From assembly GCA_036877525.1 (NCBI GenBank), contig JAZGTH010000007.1, positions 3,417,501 through 3,481,500 of the forward strand: a stretch of 64,000 nucleotides of DNA, given 5' to 3'. This stretch comes from Chromobotia macracanthus. Lineage: Eukaryota > Chordata > Actinopteri > Cypriniformes > Botiidae. The notes below the pieces were generated by a model. That model was not told where the DNA came from, did not search any database, and was given only the letters and a program-made list of their open reading frames with translations. Position 1 is the first letter of the stretch. Every line of letters begins with the position of its first letter. A program made the position numbers and the translations under genes. Below are positions 57,962-64,000 of this stretch, in pieces.

Positions 57962-58193
57962 CATCTAGTATTTGAAATATTACACAGATCACTGTCATAT
58001 GAGGGAAAGCTATGCTGGAGAAACAGTCAAAACCAGCTTAAGCTGGTTTACTGGTCTAAGCTGGTCTTCCAACCTACTACGTCTGGTCTGTTGCTTTTAT
58101 TCTCAGCTGTTCTAACTAAATCAACTAAGTCAGGGAAATGCCAGCTTGAAGGTTTAGGCCAGCATAAACCAGCTAACACCAGTAAACCATCTT
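57962..58193 (+). repeat. 232-bp repeat, copy 1 of a local pair
   Basis: Starts CATCTAGTATTTGAAATATT, contains the palindrome ACCAGCTTAAGCTGGT and ends AGTAAACCATCTT. It is about 95% identical by eye, over equal length, to 60595-60826. Confidence 0.85.
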
Positions 58194-58224
58194 GACATTT
58201 CTATAACCAAACCATATCGTTGGA

Positions 58225-58325
58225 TGTTGTGAATGTTCCTACAACATTCAAAGTAATATTTTTAATGTTTGTTACATTATGGAAACGTCAGGGAAACGGT
58301 TTTGCAACCTAAAATTGCTAGTTGG
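58225..58325 (+). repeat. CCAGCTAAC foldback element, copy K (partial)
   Basis: Only the right half is present, ending TTTGCAACCTAAAATTGCTA then GTTGG. The left half is missing. Confidence 0.7.
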
Positions 58326-59603
58326 AAAGAAGCTCCAAACAGTGGTATTACAACCATATCTGAGGTTTCTAAGCATTCAGAGTTTTCAGCATGCACTCCA
58401 AACAGAATCAAAGCCAGTGTACTTATTTACAAGTAAGACAATTTCATGGATAAACGCCTCTCCAATACATCAATACCATTTATACAACATGGCATCTAGA
58501 TTCAGTCACGCTGGGTATCGTCCTGGAAAATAAATATTAAGAGCAGGCTGATGCCACTGGGAGGGTTTCTTCTCTTTTGCTCCAGATTTTAAACCTTAAC
58601 ACATTTTGCAAAAATCAGACACTCTCCCTGGCCCTTAAACGTTCTCGTCTAGTGTCAACCACACACATTATTTTGTAACTCTTCTCCCACACAGCTTTCC
58701 ACAACTTTGAAATTTATTTCAATTATTTTTTATCTTTTATTACCATTAACATTAACCTGAAAATGTAACAATGTTTCTGAGAATGAAATTATTTCTGAGG
58801 AAATAACTTTGCACAAAGACCACTGAATGAAGGAACCTAAACTTCAGTCTCCTGAGGACTTTCATTCAAGACATCTTTCATTCAAGAGCACTCAGTGTGC
58901 AGTAGGTCTACACACTAACCGCAAAGAACAGTTTCCTGATCTGGACAGCATAGTAACAATGGTGAGCAATATTTTGGATTGAGCAACACAGAGTCACCAC
59001 AGTCTTGGATAAAACCTGCAATTTTTGTACATTAACAGCAAATATTCATAATCATCAGGCTTCCGCTGCCAAAGTCATTTCTACAGTCTTCCATACACAT
59101 AAAAATAACCTATAGATTTATGTGGTCTATACTAGCTCTTAAACAATGTTAAAAGAGCTGCTCTGTTTCAGTGTGCCGGGTGTCTTCATACCAGGCCAGT
59201 TTCATTCTGCCGTTTCACAATAATGTCTCAGTGGTTCTGGCAATCTGCTGGTATTTTCACAACGTCTTCTGCAACTAATCAGATAAACCTTTCTATGCTT
59301 CGTCTAATGCACTGTTCTATGTCTAAAATTAAAAAAAAACAAAACCGAGAAACAGATTTTTATGAGTGATGCTTGTCCAGTGTGATGTTGGAGGCTGTCT
59401 GATTAGTGGTTTGTCTCACAATATTTCCTTCTCCATTTCTTATGTGTTCTTAAAGACTGATTGTTGCTTATTGTGTCTAAGCAAAAATGTCTACAACTCA
59501 AAGTCTCTATGATATTCTGGTTTGTAGATATGGCTCAGGGAAATTGTTGCCTGTTTTATTGTCAGCTAGATGAAAATAAATCATTAATAATAATGAAATC
59601 TTG

Positions 59604-59822
59604 GGGCAGTTGTGGCCTACTGGTTAGAAGTAAATCGGACTTGTAACCACAGTGTTGCCGGTTCAATCCCTAATGCCGACAGGAAACAGCTGAGCAAGGC
59701 ATCTAACCCCCAATTGCTCCCTGGGTGCCGCTCCAATGTGTGTGCACTAACTGGACGGGTAAAATGATGCACAAATTCTGAGTATGGGTTACTTGACTTT
59801 ACCCTGCACATTGCTTCACTTC
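59604..59822 (+). repeat. HE1-like tRNA-derived SINE
   Basis: Starts GGGGCAGTTGTGGCCTACTG, has the B-box-like GCCGGTTCAATCCC and later AGCAAGGCATCTAACCCCCA. It ends in the ATTCTGAGTATGGGTTACTT-type tail. I recognise this as a zebrafish/cyprinid SINE type. Confidence 0.8.
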
Positions 59823-60594
59823 ATCTTAAATAAATCTCTTAGAAACAAATAGCATGTCTCTACATATAAAATAACCAGATGATTTAAGGTATCATTCTGT
59901 AGCACAGCTGGTTGGGTGGGGGAAAAAATGTATTAATATTTAGAGTTCGGGATTTGGAAAAGCAACAGTAATGACGCTTTCATTAGCCACAAACAAGGAT
60001 CACAAGGCTGACTGTATTACAGTCTGTATTACTGTATTACACCTGACTGTATTGTGCAATGACGGGTGCTTGAATGTTTAAAAAAGAGAAGTGACTTTAA
60101 AGTTTAAAAGAGAGTGTGTGACCTGATTTAGTCCAGACGGACACAGCTGATCACATGACCGCTTGCTTTAACCAATTCACAGAGCACAAATTATACCCCA
60201 CTTAAGTAAATACAGCAGAAACATAAACGCACAGGGAGGTTTCTAGCAAGAAAACACAAACTGAGTGAACAGAGGCTCCTTTAAAACGGCATACAGCTAA
60301 AATAAACCCAGACGGTACTTATGCAAAACCATGAATGTACTATTATCACTATAATTAATATTCCTATTTTAAATGTATTCAACTGTCTGTACATTCAGCA
60401 TTTCCAATGCGACTATTCTCTTCTGCCCTGGTTTCATGTTAGCACTTGATTCACAACAGATCGTGAGTTACATTTTTCTCAAATTACAGCAATTTCATAT
60501 ACCTCCATGTATAAAAGACATTAAACAATGCTCTGTCGAATATTCTTTTATCTGCTAATATTGCATAGCGTCACTTAAGCTCAGAAATTGGCTG

Positions 60595-60826
60595 CATCTA
60601 GTATTTGAAATATTAAGCAGATCACTGTCATATGAGGGAAAGCTATGCTGGAGAAACAGCCAAAACCAGCTTAAGCTGGTTTACTGGTCTAAGCTGGTCT
60701 TCCAACCTACTATGTCTGGTCTGTTGGTTTTATTCTCAGCTGTTCTAACTAAATCAACCAAGTCAGGGAAACGCCAGCTTGAAGGCTTAGGCCAGCATAA
60801 ACCAGCCAAGATCAGTAAACCATCTT
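60595..60826 (+). repeat. 232-bp repeat, copy 2 of a local pair
   Basis: Same length and order as 57962-58193 with scattered substitutions (for example TACGTCT versus TATGTCT). Both contain the ACCAGCTTAAGCTGGT palindrome. Confidence 0.85.
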
Positions 60827-63459
60827 AAGTTAGTTAAAGTGTTTTGTTTCTCAAAAGGAAAAGTTTGAGAAGCTCGTCATTAAGCTCGGAGGAGTCCAGC
60901 AGAGCTGAGGGCGTGCCTACAGTGATTCAGTTAGTACCGTTCCTTCCCTGCCAACGTGGTATTCCAGCCTCTCCTATGGGATGATCCTAAAATACTCCAG
61001 TCTTTGTTTGGCTGTAGGCTCTCTGCATTTAGAACAAGCCTCTCTGTGTCTGTTTCAGTACAGCTTCATGTGGCTTATGTTATAGTTTTATGTTTCACTT
61101 TTTAGCAGTTAAGCTTGTGCTTCGGAAAACACATGAACAGGAGATCGGCCACTATTTGTCCTAAATCACCCCTTTGACCATAATTTCTGTAAAACAGGTA
61201 TACTAAGCATTTTTTAAAGCTTTCATGTGTATTTTTGTGGGCCGCAGATTTATATCCCAATGAAAATTCCTAAAACCGCACAGTTAAAGAGGCATTTTCT
61301 TAATGTACCATGTGCTTGTCAGACTAATGATGGGAAAAATTGCCTGTTCTATGTTCAGAGTACATACACATTTATTCACTGACCCCAGTTCAGCTGCTTA
61401 CAGAACAGTGACACTACAGATCAGATCTCTCCTGAAACACAGTGCAGCGCTACAGAAACAAAGGCAAACACAAATGGGAGGAAGTGTTGGAAACCTGCGG
61501 TACTGTAACTGTACACTGCTCATACTGTCTGCTGCCTCCCACTGGTGGCCGCAGGAAGCGCATGTTCCTACGACCAGCATTGCAGAACAGAATTATGAGC
61601 AACTAAACTTTCCTTAATCTTTGTAGAATAAACACGGTAACTTTCAGAACTTCTTCCCTAATGAAATAAACGTATAGAAAATAAAGTGCAAAAAGGGTTC
61701 TGTACATCTGCAACTTTCCCAGAGAAAAAATTGACTGCTTACAATAACATTTATAGCTGAGGAGATGTGATGGACATCTTGTGTTTAATTTACGTATAAA
61801 CTTTGTCTCAGATGTTTCTACTTAAATTGCTTATGCGATATAAGAATAGAAACAAATAAGACAATTGTTAAAACACATTAAGGGGTATGACGCTGTAAAA
61901 TCGGCTCTATCTGAAATAATCTGGATTTGGGCTGAATTTAATTCTGAATTTAATAAGTTTGTGTTCATGTCGGAATCTTCAATAATTTTCACTTTTGATT
62001 GAAGACTTGGCAAATCTGAGCTCAGTCTGAGACATGGCTGAGATCTCTTCTGAAACTCTAATGAAGACATTTGTGAGATTTCTCTTTCTCAGGAGAAATA
62101 TCGGAGACACAGGAGACTTAAGCAAACCTTTTGCATTTGCTCTCCATTTAATTATTCATCCACATCAGAAGAACCTGTAAGCACCTGCAGCTCTGCAATT
62201 GAGTAAACAAGCATCTACAGTTTATTTTTAACAAGGGCTGAAAATGTCATCAAAGAGACCCTGAAACAAAACCTTATCACACTGGATTATCTGATAACTC
62301 TGTTTTACTTCATAAACTGTGGAAATAAGTAGATGAAGGAAGCAGACATATGTTTGGCTTGAAGATCTGATGTTCTTTGTGGAAGTGCAGCACACAGAGC
62401 ACCTAAAAAGGGCATGATCGCTCCTTTCTGTGTCCTGCACCTCCGATCCTATTAAATGTGTTTGGCTAATGTCCAGGCACGGCTGAAACAACAACGTCTA
62501 ATAAATAAAAGCCTTTCAAATTCATCGGCACATCGACAATTAGGGGGAAATTTTGGCTGAATCATCTGTGTATTTGGCCCAAGAGACGCACCTTTTCATC
62601 GCATATTGAGAATATGTACGGAGGAGTACTGCATACGCACGCAGGTGCGTACAACCTCAAAACAAACGCCTGCCACAGCTGCTTTTCTCTCACGCTTTTA
62701 ATGGCCACCTGCATCTTTTTGCTCGGTGCTGCAGGAGCGAAAGAAATGTAAACAGCATTTCAGTGCCATTCTCTGTTTATATTTCTCTAATGGAGGGTCC
62801 GTGCCTGTCTTCCATCCCACGAGATTTCCACGGAAAGAATTCCAAAGATGGTATTCAGCCGAGGAATTTGGAACTGTGAGAACCTGCGAACAGAAACGTC
62901 TCAAAGCAAAACATGTGACCCCTGGTTAACGCTCACAACAGGGGCAGCTCCCCCGAAGAGTGAACTACTGGATTGTACATGTTGCATAACACGTGTAATG
63001 CATGGAGAGGATGAGGACGGCCCCGGGTGTATACACAGAGATCTGCAAGGAGCAGGGTAATGCTGCTCTGCTTAATGTCAGCCATCCCCTGCCTTGTGTT
63101 CACCTACTCATAGCCAATTATGGCCAATATCACATTGTGGAGATATAGACACAGCCCAGATGGCTTATGAGGACAGCAGACAGCTCTGAGTGCAAGGCAG
63201 AGAGAGAGAAACTCTTGCTTCAAAACAACCAATGTGGAGAGCATGTTATTGAGATAACTCCTGTGTAAAATCAACAGCTGGTATTTGACAACGAAGCCGA
63301 TCACCGTGGACTGGGAACATAAAATTAAAACTTTTCTGTCTGAATAACTTGCTGGTGAGGTCAGTTTGTTGGCAAAACTCCAAAACATGCCAAGGTTAAT
63401 TTTCACCCCAAAAGCACAAAGACTGTGAACGATTGTCGTTACTGTACAACATGGATTTT

Positions 63460-63529
63460 ATTATATATTATATATATATATATATATATAATATATATAT
63501 AATATATATTATATATATATTATATATTT
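63460..63529. repeat. (AT)n microsatellite
   Basis: About 70 bases of almost pure AT dinucleotides with occasional TT/AA interruptions. Confidence 0.95.
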
Positions 63530-64000
63530 TGCATAACAGTAAAAAGAAATGGGTGTGGGGTCTGTAATGGTCCGTAAAATATTTGTTGCTGAACAAATAA
63601 ATAAATGACCTTGAAAACAGGCATGTATTCATAAAGCAAAAGAACATTTCTTCATGCTTTCTTGTGGTTTTGGGCTGAAACACGACCTGAACATTTTGTT
63701 GCCAAATTTTTGTAAAATTCTCATAGAAGCCTTACAGACAAATATTACATTGATATATTAAATTTGTTTATGTTCGCTACTGTATATACAACGTAAAAGG
63801 AGAAATTATATACATGACAGAACTTGTTAGGTACTAAAATTATTAGACAAATTAAAGTAATTGACAAGCTTGTTCCGGTCGTTTACGTTTAAGACGTTAT
63901 TCTGTTCTCCACACAGAAAATGTTGATTTTTATTTTACCATTGTTATTAAAGTCTTTATTTCAGATCTGAGCAGCAAGCAGCCAGTGAGATTTGACCAAA

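Larger units (their letters stand above)
56344..64000. other. upstream intron or 5' flank, no exon recognised
   Basis: Contains two tRNA-derived SINEs (56638-56745, 59604-59822), foldback copy K (58225-58325), a duplicated 232-bp pair (57962-58193, 60595-60826) and an (AT)n run (63460-63529). No C1-domain exon or promoter was recognised. Confidence 0.55.

Noticed and set aside
59604..59690. Possible tRNA gene
   Set aside because: tRNA-like head continues into the known SINE body and tail. No closed acceptor stem.
1..64000. A second protein-coding gene nested in tns1 introns
   Set aside because: Both strands were read for recognisable domains; all convincing coding blocks belong to tensin-1. 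Weak exon-like islands are listed as findings instead.

Overview
The window looks like a vertebrate, almost certainly teleost and probably cypriniform (carp/zebrafish group), genomic segment. The DNA is AT-rich, has long introns, and is full of short non-autonomous transposons, tRNA-derived SINEs with cyprinid-type tails (the block around 38,330-38,375 is typical) and (CA)n/(TA)n microsatellites. No bacterial, viral or CRISPR-like content was seen.

One gene accounts for the coding content: tensin-1 (tns1), on the minus strand, with its 3' end at low coordinates. I could place 29 exons by hand (28 chained coding exons plus one alternative first exon) from protein similarity, AG/GT splice dinucleotides and phase. 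From the proposed first coding exon (51462-51542) to the stop codon (3628-3630) the chain sums to 5175 nt, exactly 1725 codons, so a 1724-residue protein. I remember human TNS1 as about 1735 residues. Every splice junction is phase-compatible.

Layout from 5' to 3' on the minus strand: an upstream 42-nt exon at 56.3 kb (the transcript may start beyond the window); an alternative first exon at 51.5 kb; phosphatase-like domain exons at 49.8-44.1 kb; C2 domain exons at 42.0-38.0 kb; a linker exon at 37.9 kb; a 13-kb intron; a 1464-nt central exon at 23.0-24.5 kb; smaller Ser/Pro-rich exons at 18.3-11.8 kb; a 1037-nt exon carrying an SPxLxR repeat array at 10.2-11.2 kb; SH2 exons at 10.1-7.1 kb; PTB exons at 6.5-3.6 kb; then the 3' UTR. 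The domains form one adaptor: an inactive PTEN-like PTP-C2 module (His-Asn instead of the catalytic His-Cys), a disordered phosphorylatable middle, and SH2 and PTB domains that bind phosphotyrosine proteins and integrin beta tails at focal adhesions.

The main points for a second look are: a candidate alternative first exon with a GC-box promoter; a candidate 81-nt cassette exon and an 18-nt acidic microexon; an array of nine SPxLxR units; a TPAFPVSP motif that I associate with TNS3; and eleven copies of one 0.1-0.33 kb foldback element sharing CCAGCTAAC ends. Other repeat families and possible intronic regulatory blocks are listed separately. I found no previously undescribed multi-gene system. 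Paralogue assignment (tns1a or tns1b) is not possible from this window alone.
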